A stretch of DNA of 64,000 nucleotides from positions 181,276 through 245,275 of the forward strand of contig NZ_JBLFER010000007.1 of the NCBI RefSeq assembly GCF_047345145.1, in the 5' to 3' direction. Origin of the DNA: Maribacter_C sp047345145. Its GTDB lineage: Bacteria; Bacteroidota; Bacteroidia; Flavobacteriales; Flavobacteriaceae. The notes beneath the pieces were generated by a model. That model saw nothing but the letters and a program-made list of their open reading frames with translations, ran no database searches and was not told the DNA's origin. This document shows positions 52,263 through 62,310 of the stretch, piece by piece (position 1 is the stretch's first letter; every line of letters begins with the position of its first letter). The translations under genes and the position numbers were made by a program.

Positions 52263-52649
52263 CTAGTTAGGTCGCACGGCCAAAATAACTTTGTAATTGT
52301 TTCTGTTGGCAATATCCATAACGTTTACAGCTTCTTTTATAGCTACGCTTTCCTCTGCCCTTAGAATAATTGTGGGTTTATCTTGTCCTTCTAGTGCCTT
52401 TTTTAATTCAATTTCTATATAGTCTCCGTTAATTCTTTCATTGTTCACAAAATACTGTAAGTTCTTATCGATACTTACGGATACATTTTGCGTATTAGTG
52501 GACTTCCCCTTCGCTTTTGGCAAAAGTAAATCTAACGCATTAGGTGAATTCGCAGTTAGCATGAAAAATATCAATAACAGGAATACGATATCCGTCATTG
52601 AAGACATGCTAAAGTCAGGACTCACTTTATTTCTTCCTTTTAACTTCAT
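52263..52649 (-). CDS. exbD: ExbD/TolR biopolymer transport protein
   Basis: 128 residues. One TM helix with the conserved Asp (MSSMTDIVFLLLIFFMLTAN) and a periplasmic domain (PTIILRAEESVAIKEAVNVMDIANR). It forms the inner-membrane motor with ExbB, encoded nine bases upstream, and drives TonB, encoded downstream. Confidence 0.94.
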   Translation of the reverse strand: MKLKGRNKVSPDFSMSSMTDIVFLLLIFFMLTANSPNALDLLLPKAKGKSTNTQNVSVSIDKNLQYFVNNERINGDYIEIELKKALEGQDKPTIILRAEESVAIKEAVNVMDIANRNNYKVILAVRPN

Positions 52650-52658
52650 AATACCAGC

Positions 52659-53351
52659 TTATAGTGGTTCGTTCAAAAGATCTAAGAAATCAACTGCATT
52701 AGCTTCCATCTTATGTACCACCTTATCGGTTCTATTCACCAGGTGATTATATCCGATATAAGCGATAATACCAACAATTAAACCGGCAACAGTTGTTGTC
52801 ATGGCCGTGTAAATACCTGATGCCAATGATCCCATTTCCGCCTGACCACCACTAGTAGCCATCTCATGGAATGCCAAAATCATACCAATTACGGTTCCTA
52901 AGAAACCAATCATTGGTGCCGCACCGGCTACGGTAGCCAAAATACTGACGTTTTTCTCTAGTTTATACACTTCAAGAGTACCAGCATTTTCAATCGCCGT
53001 GTTGATGTCATCTAAAGGTTTTCCTATACGAGAAATACCCTTTTCCGTTAATCTAGCGACTGGTGAATCTGTTTGCGCACATAACATTTTTGCCGCATCT
53101 AATTTGCCTCCACTAACATGATCGCGTATTTGGTTCATGAAGTTACTATCTATTTTTGACGCCGCCTTAATAGCAAAAATGCGCTCAAAATAGATATACA
53201 ATGCCACAAATAGCATAATGAAAAGGACAGATATGATAACCACACTACCCGTACCACCATTAAATATCAAATCAATTACTGAGAGTGTTTTTTCTTCGGA
53301 GAGCACATCACCCATTTCAGGGTCCTGCGCAAGGTCTTGGAATAATAGCAT
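52659..53351 (-). CDS. exbB: ExbB/TolQ/MotA proton channel protein
   Basis: 230 residues with three TM segments. TM1 lies at about 34-54. TM2 is in MIGFLGTVIGMILAF, the conserved MotA/TolQ motif. TM3 is TAMTTTVAGLIVGIIAYI. It is the first gene of exbB-exbD-tonB-folC and has a plausible promoter inside the 3' end of nhaD. Confidence 0.94.
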   Translation of the reverse strand: MLLFQDLAQDPEMGDVLSEEKTLSVIDLIFNGGTGSVVIISVLFIMLFVALYIYFERIFAIKAASKIDSNFMNQIRDHVSGGKLDAAKMLCAQTDSPVARLTEKGISRIGKPLDDINTAIENAGTLEVYKLEKNVSILATVAGAAPMIGFLGTVIGMILAFHEMATSGGQAEMGSLASGIYTAMTTTVAGLIVGIIAYIGYNHLVNRTDKVVHKMEANAVDFLDLLNEPL

Positions 53352-53398
53352 AGAATTCTTTAATGTGTATAGTTGCCCTTATAACGGTAGTTTATCGA

Positions 53399-53430
53399 TA
53401 AAAGTATACGATTTATATAAATTGTCGCAA
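53399..53430 (-). promoter_or_regulatory. exbB operon promoter
   Basis: Minus strand: TTG (53430-53428), 21-base spacer, TACTTTTA (53406-53399), one mismatch in the -7. It overlaps the nhaD stop region. Confidence 0.45.
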
Positions 53431-54807
53431 TAAAATAAAGGTAACTGCACCAGCCAAAAATCCGATTGCGGCCAGCCATGTAATCTTCTTTAAATACCAG
53501 AAGAAATCAATCTTTTCCATGCCCATTGCAACTACTCCCGCAGCGGAACCAATAATCAACATACTCCCGCCTGTTCCAGCCGAATATGCAATAAAATGCC
53601 ATAGTTGGTCATCCAACGCTTCTGAGAACATTCCTAAACTAGCTGCAACCAACGGAACGTTATCGATTACCGCTGAGCCTACCCCTAACAAGACGACTAC
53701 TAAATCAGAAACACGGGTTCCCGCCATTTCGGTGCCTACCAATTCTACATTATCCTGTAACCATGTGGCAAAACCGAAGAGTTGTCCTAATGATTCCAAA
53801 GCTGCTACAGCCATAAGAATTCCTAAGAAAAAAAGAATACTAGGTAATTCAATTTTTGACAAGGAACTATGCACCGGACTATGGTGTGCTGACATATGCT
53901 CACCATCATCATCATGGACACTGCTAATATTGAATTTACTCTTACTATATATTTCGGCAAATGTCGCTACCACACCTAAGGAAAGCATCATTCCCACATA
54001 TGGAGGCAAGTGGGTAACCGTTTTAAAAATAGGCACAAAAACAATCGCCCCTAATCCTAAGTACAGCATTCTGGCACTCAACTTACTGGCAGGCTTATCA
54101 TCTCCTCCAGATGTCTCCAAATTGCCTTTGAAGGCCGGTAAAAAAGAAGCAATAAAGGCAGGCACCAGCATGCATATTAATGAAGGAATTAGTAAGTAAC
54201 TAATCAATTTTACAGTGGTCACTTTATTTCCAATCCAAAGCATTGTGGTGGTTACATCACCTATTGGCGACCAAGCACCACCAGCATTTGCAGCGATAAT
54301 AATTAGACCTGCGTACCAAATACGGACATCACGCTCTTTCACAATTTTCTGCAAAATGGAAATCAAAACAATTGTAGCGGTTAAATTATCAATGATTGCA
54401 GAAAGAATGAAAGCTAGAATACAGAAAATCCATAAAATTTTACTTTTACTCTTCGTCTTTACAAAACCTTTGATTGTCGCAAAACCATCGAAATAATCAA
54501 TGATTTCAACGATGGTCATTGCTCCTAAAAGGAATACTAGAATCTCGGCAGTCTTACCAAGATGATGTAACAAGGTTTCCTCCATCAAATGGAGTTTATC
54601 CTCATGCCCCATTCCTGCAAAATTATCAACTAAGGCATGTTTACCCGAATCAAACCAAGTTGTGAAACCATCTATACCCAAAGCGATTAACGCCCAACAT
54701 ATAGCCATCATAACTAAGGCTGGTATGAGTTTATCGATTTTTAAATTGTGCTCAAGTGTTATTGCTAAATAGCCGAGAACGAATACGAGTATAATTGCTG
54801 ATTCCAT
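53413..54807 (-). CDS. nhaD: Na+/H+ antiporter NhaD
   Basis: 464 residues, about 12 helices. Ion-transporter superfamily motifs: LSAIIDNLTATIVLISIL, AANAGGAWSPIGDVTTTMLW and SAVIDNVPLVAASLGMFS. A His/Asp-rich cytoplasmic loop (DDDGEHMSAHHSPVHSS) is a candidate sensor or binding loop. It exports Na+ in exchange for H+, common in marine bacteria, and fits a Na+-rich environment. Confidence 0.93.
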   Translation of the reverse strand: MESAIILVFVLGYLAITLEHNLKIDKLIPALVMMAICWALIALGIDGFTTWFDSGKHALVDNFAGMGHEDKLHLMEETLLHHLGKTAEILVFLLGAMTIVEIIDYFDGFATIKGFVKTKSKSKILWIFCILAFILSAIIDNLTATIVLISILQKIVKERDVRIWYAGLIIIAANAGGAWSPIGDVTTTMLWIGNKVTTVKLISYLLIPSLICMLVPAFIASFLPAFKGNLETSGGDDKPASKLSARMLYLGLGAIVFVPIFKTVTHLPPYVGMMLSLGVVATFAEIYSKSKFNISSVHDDDGEHMSAHHSPVHSSLSKIELPSILFFLGILMAVAALESLGQLFGFATWLQDNVELVGTEMAGTRVSDLVVVLLGVGSAVIDNVPLVAASLGMFSEALDDQLWHFIAYSAGTGGSMLIIGSAAGVVAMGMEKIDFFWYLKKITWLAAIGFLAGAVTFILLRQFI

Positions 54808-54819
54808 AGAGTGGTTGGT

Positions 54820-56052
54820 TTATATTAATTGTTTCAATGCAATTTCAAATCCTGTGGAACATAAATTGGTTTTCGAAGGATTTTGCTTAAAGATATTTAA
54901 AATTGCTTTCCGAATGGTATCTGAAGTGTCTTTAAATATCAATTCGTCGTCAATTCCTACTCTTTTTTCCATAAAATAAGCAAAAACCCGAGCCATTCCG
55001 CAGTTACTTACGAAATCTGGAATAAGGCTAACTCTCCCATCTGTATATTCCATTATCGGCCCGAAAAAGATTTCCTTATCTGCGAAAGGCACGTTTGCTC
55101 CGCAAGAAATCACTTCTAGTCCAGTATCAATCATTTGGGCAATCTGTTCCTTAGTGATTAGTCGGGAAGCTGCACATGGCACGAAAATCTCCGTTGGTAA
55201 ATTCCAAATACGCTCATTGATTTCCTCAAAAGGAATCAACTGATTAGCATCGGCCATCAAACTATTTCCTTTCTTGTTCAGAAAAAACTGCTGAATCTCT
55301 TCAAAAGAAAAGCCTTCTTCATTAATTACTCCCCCAGCCCTATCAATAATTCCGACCACCTTGGCACCCATTTGTGCTAAATAATAAGCCGCGGCACTAC
55401 CTACATTTCCAAAACCTTGTACCACTGCTTTTTTGCCAACTACGTTTCCGCCGTAAATATCGTAATAGTGCCGAACAGCTTCTGCAACTCCATAACCCGT
55501 AATCATATCAGCTATGGTATACTTTCTTCCTACTCCAGGAGAAAATTTATCGGTTTCGATAGCCTTGATTACACCCATTCTGAGTTGACCAATACGATTG
55601 ATTTTATCGGCTTCCGTTGGTTTGAAGTGACCGTTAAAAACCCCTTCTTGCGGATGCCAGACTCCAGCATCCTCCGTAATCGGAATGACTTCGTGAATTT
55701 CATCGACATTCAAATCCCCACCAGTGCCATAGTAGCTTTTCAAAAGCGGGGCCACGGCATGATACCAGCGCTCTAAAACTCCTTTTTTTCGTGGGTCGTT
55801 AGGATTGAAATTAATCCCTGATTTTGCTCCTCCTATCGGTGGGCCCGACACCGTAAACTTTACTTCCATGGTCTTTGCCAAAGAAAGTACTTCATTCATA
55901 TCCAGTCCTTCCCGCATTCGGGTTCCTCCACCTGCCGCTCCTCCTCGAAGTGAGTTAATGACTGTCCAGCCTTCAGCTTCTGTTTGAGAATCTTTCCAGT
56001 TAAAAACGATTTCGGGTTGTTTGTTATCGTATGCTTTTAGTAATTCTTTCAT
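54820..56052 (-). CDS. Glutamate dehydrogenase (Glu/Leu/Phe/Val family)
   Basis: 410 residues. The substrate lysine is in PPIGGAKSGINFNP. A dehydrogenase Asp is in GTGGDLNVDEIH, and the Rossmann motif is VVQGFGNVGSAAAYYLAQMG. Length is nearer the short Glu/Leu dehydrogenases than the 450-residue GdhA. Glutamate is the likely substrate but leucine or another amino acid is not excluded. Its promoter predicts a 124-nt leader. GOGAT is encoded 2 kb downstream on the other strand. Confidence 0.88.
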   Translation of the reverse strand: MKELLKAYDNKQPEIVFNWKDSQTEAEGWTVINSLRGGAAGGGTRMREGLDMNEVLSLAKTMEVKFTVSGPPIGGAKSGINFNPNDPRKKGVLERWYHAVAPLLKSYYGTGGDLNVDEIHEVIPITEDAGVWHPQEGVFNGHFKPTEADKINRIGQLRMGVIKAIETDKFSPGVGRKYTIADMITGYGVAEAVRHYYDIYGGNVVGKKAVVQGFGNVGSAAAYYLAQMGAKVVGIIDRAGGVINEEGFSFEEIQQFFLNKKGNSLMADANQLIPFEEINERIWNLPTEIFVPCAASRLITKEQIAQMIDTGLEVISCGANVPFADKEIFFGPIMEYTDGRVSLIPDFVSNCGMARVFAYFMEKRVGIDDELIFKDTSDTIRKAILNIFKQNPSKTNLCSTGFEIALKQLI

Positions 56053-56182
56053 TACAATTCATTTATAAAATTATGTAATCCAATTTTCATTCGTGTTGCG
56101 TTTGAAATTTTCATTTTCCCCATACGGGGTTACTGCTGGTCCATAATTTTATATTTAATCGATACGAAAAAATCGAAGTCAA

Positions 56183-56190
56183 CAAATATA
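56183..56190 (-). promoter_or_regulatory. Glutamate dehydrogenase promoter (-7 element)
   Basis: TATATTTG on the minus strand, an exact TAnnTTTG match. The leader (about 124 nt) holds a small hairpin CCCC/GGGG (56117-56128). Confidence 0.48.
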
Positions 56191-56288
56191 AAAATTTGCA
56201 ATTGGTTTAGAAGTTTTCTGCTCGTTAAAAAGACTTTTTTTTAGCCCAATACTATCCCAAATATGATTCTTAATTTCCAGCTTACCCT

Positions 56289-56296
56289 TATCTTTG
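56289..56296 (+). promoter_or_regulatory. Acyl-CoA dehydrogenase promoter (-7 element)
   Basis: TATCTTTG, an exact TAnnTTTG match, 28 nt before the start codon. No clear -33 TTG. Confidence 0.5.
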
Positions 56297-56324
56297 CTCA
56301 AAGAAAATTTAAAAGATATTCTAT

Positions 56325-57467
56325 ATGGATTTTTCACTATCGGAAGAACACCTCATGATACAAGAAGCGGCAAGGGATTTTGCTCAAAATGAACTACTCC
56401 CAGGAGTTATTGAGCGGGATGACAATCAAGAGTTTCCTACCGAACAAGTCAAAAAAATGGCGGAATTGGGGTTCCTAGGAATGATGGTAGACCCGAAATA
56501 CAACGGTAGTGGAATGGATACGATGTCTTACGTCATTGCCATGGAAGAACTTTCCAAAATAGACGCTTCCGCCTCTGTCATCGTTTCCGTTAACAACTCT
56601 TTGGTCTGCTATGGACTTGAAACTTATGGTACCGAAGAACAAAAAGAGAAATATTTAAAGCGTCTAGCTTCTGGAGAAATCATTGGGGCCTTCTGTTTAT
56701 CTGAACCTGAGGCGGGCAGTGATGCCACTTCGCAAAAAACTACTGCAATTGACAAAGGCGACCACTATGTTATCAACGGCACCAAAAACTGGATTACCAA
56801 TGGGAATTCTGCTGAAGTCTACTTGGTAATTGCACAAACTGATAAAGAAAAAGGGCATAAAGGCATTAACGCCTTAATCGTTGAAAAAGGTGCTGAAGGA
56901 TTTGAAATTGGCCCTAAAGAAAATAAGTTAGGTATCCGTGGAAGCGATACGCATTCATTGATTTTTAATGATGTGAAAGTGCCTAAGGAAAATCGTATTG
57001 GTGAAGATGGTTTCGGATTTAAATTTGCCATGAAAACCCTTGCAGGAGGAAGAATAGGAATCGCCGCACAAGCATTAGGTATTGCAGCAGGAGCGTATGA
57101 ACTAGCTTTAAAATATTCCAAAGAGCGAAAGGCATTTGGAACAGAAATTAGCAATCATCAAGCGATAGCTTTTAAACTAGCAGACATGCACACACAAATT
57201 CAGGCGGCCAGACATCTAGTTTATAAAGCAGCATGGGATAAGGACCAAGGCAACAACTACGACCTTTCAGGAGCGATGGCAAAATTATACGCCTCGCAAG
57301 TGGCCATGGAAACAACCGTAGAAGCCGTTCAAGTTCATGGTGGTAACGGATTCGTGAAAGACTATCATGTTGAACGTCTGATGCGTGATGCCAAGATTAC
57401 GCAGATTTATGAAGGTACTTCTGAAATACAAAAAATTGTAATTTCAAGAAGTGTATTGAGAGATTAA
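56325..57467 (+). CDS. Acyl-CoA dehydrogenase (short-chain type)
   Basis: 380 residues, standard length. FAD/substrate motifs GAFCLSEPEAGSD and NGTKNWITNG. Catalytic Glu363 in IYEGTSEIQK. Substrate could be butyryl- or another short/branched acyl-CoA. Electrons would leave through ETF, encoded at 21-23 kb. It is a single-gene unit with its own terminator. Confidence 0.93.
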   Translation: MDFSLSEEHLMIQEAARDFAQNELLPGVIERDDNQEFPTEQVKKMAELGFLGMMVDPKYNGSGMDTMSYVIAMEELSKIDASASVIVSVNNSLVCYGLETYGTEEQKEKYLKRLASGEIIGAFCLSEPEAGSDATSQKTTAIDKGDHYVINGTKNWITNGNSAEVYLVIAQTDKEKGHKGINALIVEKGAEGFEIGPKENKLGIRGSDTHSLIFNDVKVPKENRIGEDGFGFKFAMKTLAGGRIGIAAQALGIAAGAYELALKYSKERKAFGTEISNHQAIAFKLADMHTQIQAARHLVYKAAWDKDQGNNYDLSGAMAKLYASQVAMETTVEAVQVHGGNGFVKDYHVERLMRDAKITQIYEGTSEIQKIVISRSVLRD

Positions 57468-57490
57468 AAGAATATTTTCTAGAGTTAGAA

Positions 57491-57526
57491 CAAGCAACCC
57501 CTCCTTTTTGAGGGGTTGCTTGTTTA
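57491..57526 (+). terminator. Terminator after acyl-CoA dehydrogenase
   Basis: A 13-bp stem CAAGCAACCCCTC (57491-57503) with GAGGGGTTGCTTG (57510-57522). Only a short T-run follows. Confidence 0.7.
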
Positions 57527-57630
57527 AAATCACTCGAAAAACTGTTAAGGCAATACTATTGCAAGGGTTTTTTGTTACAAATCAATAGTCGACGCTTTTT
57601 ACCCCCTAAAATACACCTCAAATAGCCTCC

Positions 57631-57715
57631 GAATGACTTAAATTTATCAGATTGATAATTTAAGTCATTCAAAAATCTTTATTTGCATAATTTTTAACGA
57701 TTATTTGATATCGTT
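57631..57715. promoter_or_regulatory. Two inverted repeats upstream of gltB
   Basis: First: GAATGACTTAAATTTATCA (57631-57649) with TGATAATTTAAGTCATTC (57653-57670), about 18 bp per arm with one inserted base. Second: AACGAT (57696-57701) with ATCGTT (57710-57715). Both lie 54 bp or more upstream of the gltB -7, in a 326-bp gap (57468-57793) with no gene. They look like a regulator site or a transcript hairpin. Confidence 0.55.
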
Positions 57716-57768
57716 GAATATTTTTATTCATTTCATTTAAATCAATAAAAATAGCTCAGCAAAAAGGT

Positions 57769-57776
57769 TATTTTTG
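57769..57776 (+). promoter_or_regulatory. gltB promoter (-7 element)
   Basis: TATTTTTG, an exact TAnnTTTG match, 17 nt before the gltB start. No TTG at the usual distance, which suits an activator-dependent promoter. Confidence 0.5.
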
Positions 57777-57793
57777 AAGAAATACGATAATTT

Positions 57794-60700
57794 ATGAGGC
57801 TAGAGAAACAGGGGCTATACCTACCGGAATTTGAGCATGATAACTGCGGCGCAGGATTCATTTGTAGTTTGAAAGGAAAGAAGTCGAATGACATCATTCA
57901 CAAAGCACTTGAGATTCTTGATAAGTTAGAACATCGCGGTGCGGTAAGTGCTGATGGAAAAACAGGTGATGGCGCGGGAATCCTTATTGATATTCCTCAT
58001 GATTTCTTTGTAGCCGAATGTAGTTTCGAATTACCCGCACCAGGTCAATACGCGGTTAGTAATGTCTTTCTTCCTCAAAAAGAGAATCAACGTGATTTTT
58101 GTGTAAAGGTTTTTGAAGAAAACATTAAAAAACAAGGGCTTCAACTTTTAGGCTGGAGAGATGTTCCCGTGAACCGTTCAGTTCCGGGAAGAATCGCCAT
58201 GGAAACTGAGCCCTTTGTAAAACAACTCTTTATCGCCAAGGAGAACGCTGAGCAAGACGAATTCAATTTCAATTTGAAACTTTTTATAGCTCGGAAAGTA
58301 ACCGAGCATACCATTATCAATTCTAAACTTTCAGAGAGCGGTTTTTTCTATGTTCCAAGTCTCTCCACAAAAATTATCATTTTCAAAGGCCTTTTGATGC
58401 CTAAAGACATTAGTCTTTATTATAAAGATTTGATGGACCCAAGAGTTGTCACTAGACTTTCTCTAGTACACCAAAGATTCTCTACAAACACCTTCCCTAC
58501 TTGGGATTTGGCTCAGCCTTTTAGATACATGTGCCACAATGGCGAGATAAATACACTTCGCGGCAATGTCACCAGAATGCGCTCCCGAGAAGAACTTTTA
58601 GAAAGCGATTGGTTTGGCGAAGAGATTAAAAATATTATTCCGGTTATCCTTCCGGGGAAATCTGATTCTGCTACCATGGATATGGTGGTGGAATTACTAT
58701 TAATGACTGGCCGCTCACTTCCAGAAGTGATGATGATTTTGGTACCTGAAGCATGGGAGAAAAATCCTGATATGTCGGAAGCCAAAAGAGCTTTTTACGA
58801 ATATCACTCCTGTATGATGGAACCTTGGGATGGACCTGCATCCGTTCCCTTTACCGATGGGAATTATATCGGTGCTGTTTTGGACAGAAATGGACTCCGT
58901 CCGTCAAGATATACCGTCACCAAAGATGATTATGTGATTATGTCTTCAGAAGTTGGTGTCGTTGATATTGCTCCGGAAAATGTGGAATTCCACGGAAGAC
59001 TTGAGCCAGGCAAAATGTTCTTGGTAAATATGGAAGCCGGTCGTATCATCAACGATGAGGAAATAAAAGATGAAATTGCAAAGCGTCATCCCTATCAAAA
59101 GTGGTTGGATAAAAATCTAGTACACTTAAAGGATATTCCTTATAATGATTGTCCACTTTTCTTAGGAGAAGCATCTTTAGACAAGCGAAAAGCCGCCTTT
59201 GGTTATACCTTGGAAGATATCAATACGATTATCCTTCCCATGGGGAAAACTGCCAAAGAGCCTATTGGTTCGATGGGTTCAGATACCCCTATTGCGGTTC
59301 TATCCGAACGTCCTCAGTTGATATACAATTACTTCAAGCAATTGTTTGCTCAGGTTACAAACCCACCATTAGATGGTATTCGCGAGGAATTAATTACTGA
59401 TATCAGCCTTACTTTAGGTAGTGACCATAATATTTTCGATTTCTCGGAATTGCATTGCCGAAAACTAAAAATTCAGAATCCGGTAATCTCAAAAGAAGAT
59501 TTGGACAAAATCAAAAACTATGATGCTAGTCCGGATTATAAAGTGGTTTCAATTCCTACCTTATATGAAATAGAAAAAGGACACAATGGTTTAGAAGATG
59601 CCTTGGAATCTATCTTGAACCAAGCTTCGAAAGCCGTGGATGAAGGAACTAATATCATTATTCTTTCAGATAGAAATGTTAGCGACAAGCAGGCGCCAAT
59701 TCCCGCTTTATTAGCTTGTTCATTTGTAAATAGTGGATTACAAAAACTAGGAAAGCGCTCAAAATTAAGTGTTATAGTAGAATCTGCTGAACCTCGAGAA
59801 GTACACCATTTTGCTTTGCTTTTTGGTTTTGGTGCCAGTGCTATTAATCCCTATTTGGTAAATGAAATCATTGGTGAACAGATTGAGGAGCATGATATAA
59901 CAGAGTATACCTTCGATGAAGCAATTAAGAACTACAACAAAGCTATTGGCAAGGGTATTCTTAAGGTAATGAACAAAATAGGCATCTCTACTTTAAATTC
60001 TTACCGTGGGTCACAACTATTCGAATGTATCGGAATAAATACAAAAGTTGTTGGTAAATACTTCCCGAATACACCTACTAGAATTCAGGGTATCGGATTG
60101 TATGAAATTGAGAAAGAGATTGCCAAACGTCACGCCAAGGCATTTGCCAAAAAAGAAGTAGCGGCGAATTTAGATGTACCCATGGGCGGTGAATACCGCT
60201 GGAGACGTGATGGCGAAAAACACATGTTCAATCCATTATCGGTAGCAAAACTTCAAAAAGCGGTTCGTAATAATGAAACTGATAGCTACAAGGAGTTCTC
60301 AGAAATGGTGAATGAACAGTCTAAGAATTTAATGACTATTCGTGGTTTGTTTGAGTTTTCAAACTATGACCCAATTCCATTAGATGAAGTAGAACCATGG
60401 ACGGAAATCGTAAAGCGTTTCAAAACGGGAGCGATGTCCTACGGTTCTATTAGTAAAGAGGCACACGAAAACCTTGCCATTGCCATGAACCGAATTGGTG
60501 GTAAGAGTAATTCAGGTGAAGGTGGGGAAGACGCAGAACGTTTTTATAAAAATGCTAGTGGAGATTGGCGGAATAGTGCCATCAAGCAAGTAGCATCAGG
60601 TCGTTTCGGGGTTACTTCCGATTACCTGACCAATGCCAAAGAGATACAAATAAAAATGGCGCAAGGTGCTAAGCCAGGTGAAGGCGGGCAATTGCCAGGA

Positions 60701-62302
60701 CCGAAAGTAAATCCGGCTATTGCCAAAACGAGAAATTCAACTCCTTATGTGGGATTGATTTCCCCTCCTCCACATCACGATATTTATTCCATTGAAGATT
60801 TATCACAATTGATTTTCGATTTAAAATCAGCAAATCGCGAAGCAAGAATCAATGTGAAATTAGTTTCCGAAATAGGAGTTGGTACCGTTGCTGCGGGTGT
60901 AGCAAAAGCCAAAGCGGATGTTGTATTGGTATCAGGTTTCGATGGTGGCACAGGAGCATCTCCTCTAACCTCATTAAAACATGCAGGTCTTCCATGGGAA
61001 TTAGGAATCGCCGAAGCGCAACAAACTTTAGTCATGAATGATTTGAGAAATAGAATTGTCTTAGAATGTGATGGACAACTAAAAACAGGTCGTGACGTTG
61101 CTGTTGCTTGTTTATTAGGAGCAGAAGAATTTGGTTTTGCCACTGCACCTTTGGTTGCCTCAGGTTGTATTATGATGCGTGTTTGCCATTTGAATACCTG
61201 TCCAGTAGGAATTGCGACTCAGAATCCTGAATTGCGTAAGAAGTTCAAGGGCAAGCCAGAACACGTTGTGAACTATATGTATTTCGTCGCTCAAGAATTG
61301 CGTGAAATAATGGCTCAACTAGGTTTTAGAACTGTTAATGAAATGGTAGGGCAAGTCCAAAAATTGGACCGTAAACAAGCGATTAATCACTATAAAGCAA
61401 ATGGTATCGATTTGACTCCAATTTTACATCAAGTTGATGTACCTGCAGGAACTAAATTCTACAATACGCAAAAGCAAGTGCATGATGTAGACAAGTCCAT
61501 TGAGTTTGAAATTATTGAAAAGGCAAATCCTTCTTTATTTAGAAAGGAAAAAGCTGTTTTAGATTTTCCAATTTGTAATACGGATAGAGCGGTCGGAGCA
61601 ATAATTAGTAATGAAATTTCCAAAATATACGGAGCTCAAGGCCTTCCGATAAATACACTCAAATTGAATTTCACAGGCTCAGCAGGACAAAGCTTTGGAG
61701 CATTTGCGACCAGAGGTTTGACCATGACCGTAAACGGAAATACCAATGACTATTTAGGTAAAGGATTATCAGGAGCTAAGTTGGTTATAAAAGTACCGGA
61801 TGGGTCTACAATTGTTCCTGAGGAAAATGTTATTACTGGAAACGTTACGCTCTATGGGGCTACAGCCGGAAGAGCCTATATAAACGGAAAAGCTGGCGAA
61901 CGCTTTTGTGTTCGAAATTCGGGTGCAAAAACAGTAGTCGAAGGTATTGGAGACCATGGTTGCGAGTATATGACTGGCGGGGTTGCCGTAATTCTGGGCG
62001 AAGTAGGAAGAAACTTTGGTGCTGGAATGAGCGGTGGAATTGCCTTTGTTTATGACAAGAACAAAACCTTCGAGAAAAATTGTAGCAAAGAAGGCCTGAA
62101 TCTTTTAGCCGTTGAAGAAGACCAAGATATCAAACAACTACGTGAATTGATTGAAAGTCATTATAATTATACAATGAGTCCATTGGCGCAACGTATTCTT
62201 GAAAATTGGGAAGATTGTTTACCTGATTTTGTGAAGATATTTCCTGAGGAATATCGTCAAGCTTTGATTCGCTTGGAAGAAGAAAAACTACAAACTATAT
62301 AA
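57794..62302 (+). CDS. gltB: Glutamate synthase (GOGAT), large subunit
   Basis: 1502 residues, full length. The amidotransferase nucleophile is Cys18 in HDNCGAGF after a 17-residue propeptide. The synthase domain has PGEGGQLPGPKV, SGFDGGTGASPLTSLKHAG (FMN site), and the [3Fe-4S] cluster motif CIMMRVCHLNTCPVG. The C-terminal alpha-domain has GGVAVILG and GAGMSGGIAFVYD. It makes two glutamates from glutamine and 2-oxoglutarate, with electrons from the small subunit encoded eight bases downstream. Confidence 0.97.
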   Translation: MRLEKQGLYLPEFEHDNCGAGFICSLKGKKSNDIIHKALEILDKLEHRGAVSADGKTGDGAGILIDIPHDFFVAECSFELPAPGQYAVSNVFLPQKENQRDFCVKVFEENIKKQGLQLLGWRDVPVNRSVPGRIAMETEPFVKQLFIAKENAEQDEFNFNLKLFIARKVTEHTIINSKLSESGFFYVPSLSTKIIIFKGLLMPKDISLYYKDLMDPRVVTRLSLVHQRFSTNTFPTWDLAQPFRYMCHNGEINTLRGNVTRMRSREELLESDWFGEEIKNIIPVILPGKSDSATMDMVVELLLMTGRSLPEVMMILVPEAWEKNPDMSEAKRAFYEYHSCMMEPWDGPASVPFTDGNYIGAVLDRNGLRPSRYTVTKDDYVIMSSEVGVVDIAPENVEFHGRLEPGKMFLVNMEAGRIINDEEIKDEIAKRHPYQKWLDKNLVHLKDIPYNDCPLFLGEASLDKRKAAFGYTLEDINTIILPMGKTAKEPIGSMGSDTPIAVLSERPQLIYNYFKQLFAQVTNPPLDGIREELITDISLTLGSDHNIFDFSELHCRKLKIQNPVISKEDLDKIKNYDASPDYKVVSIPTLYEIEKGHNGLEDALESILNQASKAVDEGTNIIILSDRNVSDKQAPIPALLACSFVNSGLQKLGKRSKLSVIVESAEPREVHHFALLFGFGASAINPYLVNEIIGEQIEEHDITEYTFDEAIKNYNKAIGKGILKVMNKIGISTLNSYRGSQLFECIGINTKVVGKYFPNTPTRIQGIGLYEIEKEIAKRHAKAFAKKEVAANLDVPMGGEYRWRRDGEKHMFNPLSVAKLQKAVRNNETDSYKEFSEMVNEQSKNLMTIRGLFEFSNYDPIPLDEVEPWTEIVKRFKTGAMSYGSISKEAHENLAIAMNRIGGKSNSGEGGEDAERFYKNASGDWRNSAIKQVASGRFGVTSDYLTNAKEIQIKMAQGAKPGEGGQLPGPKVNPAIAKTRNSTPYVGLISPPPHHDIYSIEDLSQLIFDLKSANREARINVKLVSEIGVGTVAAGVAKAKADVVLVSGFDGGTGASPLTSLKHAGLPWELGIAEAQQTLVMNDLRNRIVLECDGQLKTGRDVAVACLLGAEEFGFATAPLVASGCIMMRVCHLNTCPVGIATQNPELRKKFKGKPEHVVNYMYFVAQELREIMAQLGFRTVNEMVGQVQKLDRKQAINHYKANGIDLTPILHQVDVPAGTKFYNTQKQVHDVDKSIEFEIIEKANPSLFRKEKAVLDFPICNTDRAVGAIISNEISKIYGAQGLPINTLKLNFTGSAGQSFGAFATRGLTMTVNGNTNDYLGKGLSGAKLVIKVPDGSTIVPEENVITGNVTLYGATAGRAYINGKAGERFCVRNSGAKTVVEGIGDHGCEYMTGGVAVILGEVGRNFGAGMSGGIAFVYDKNKTFEKNCSKEGLNLLAVEEDQDIKQLRELIESHYNYTMSPLAQRILENWEDCLPDFVKIFPEEYRQALIRLEEEKLQTI

Positions 62303-62310
62303 ATCGAGAC

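Noticed and set aside
53519..54199. Plus-strand frame of 226 codons opposite nhaD
   Set aside because: Shadow of a conserved membrane protein gene; composition is that of reversed hydrophobic codons.
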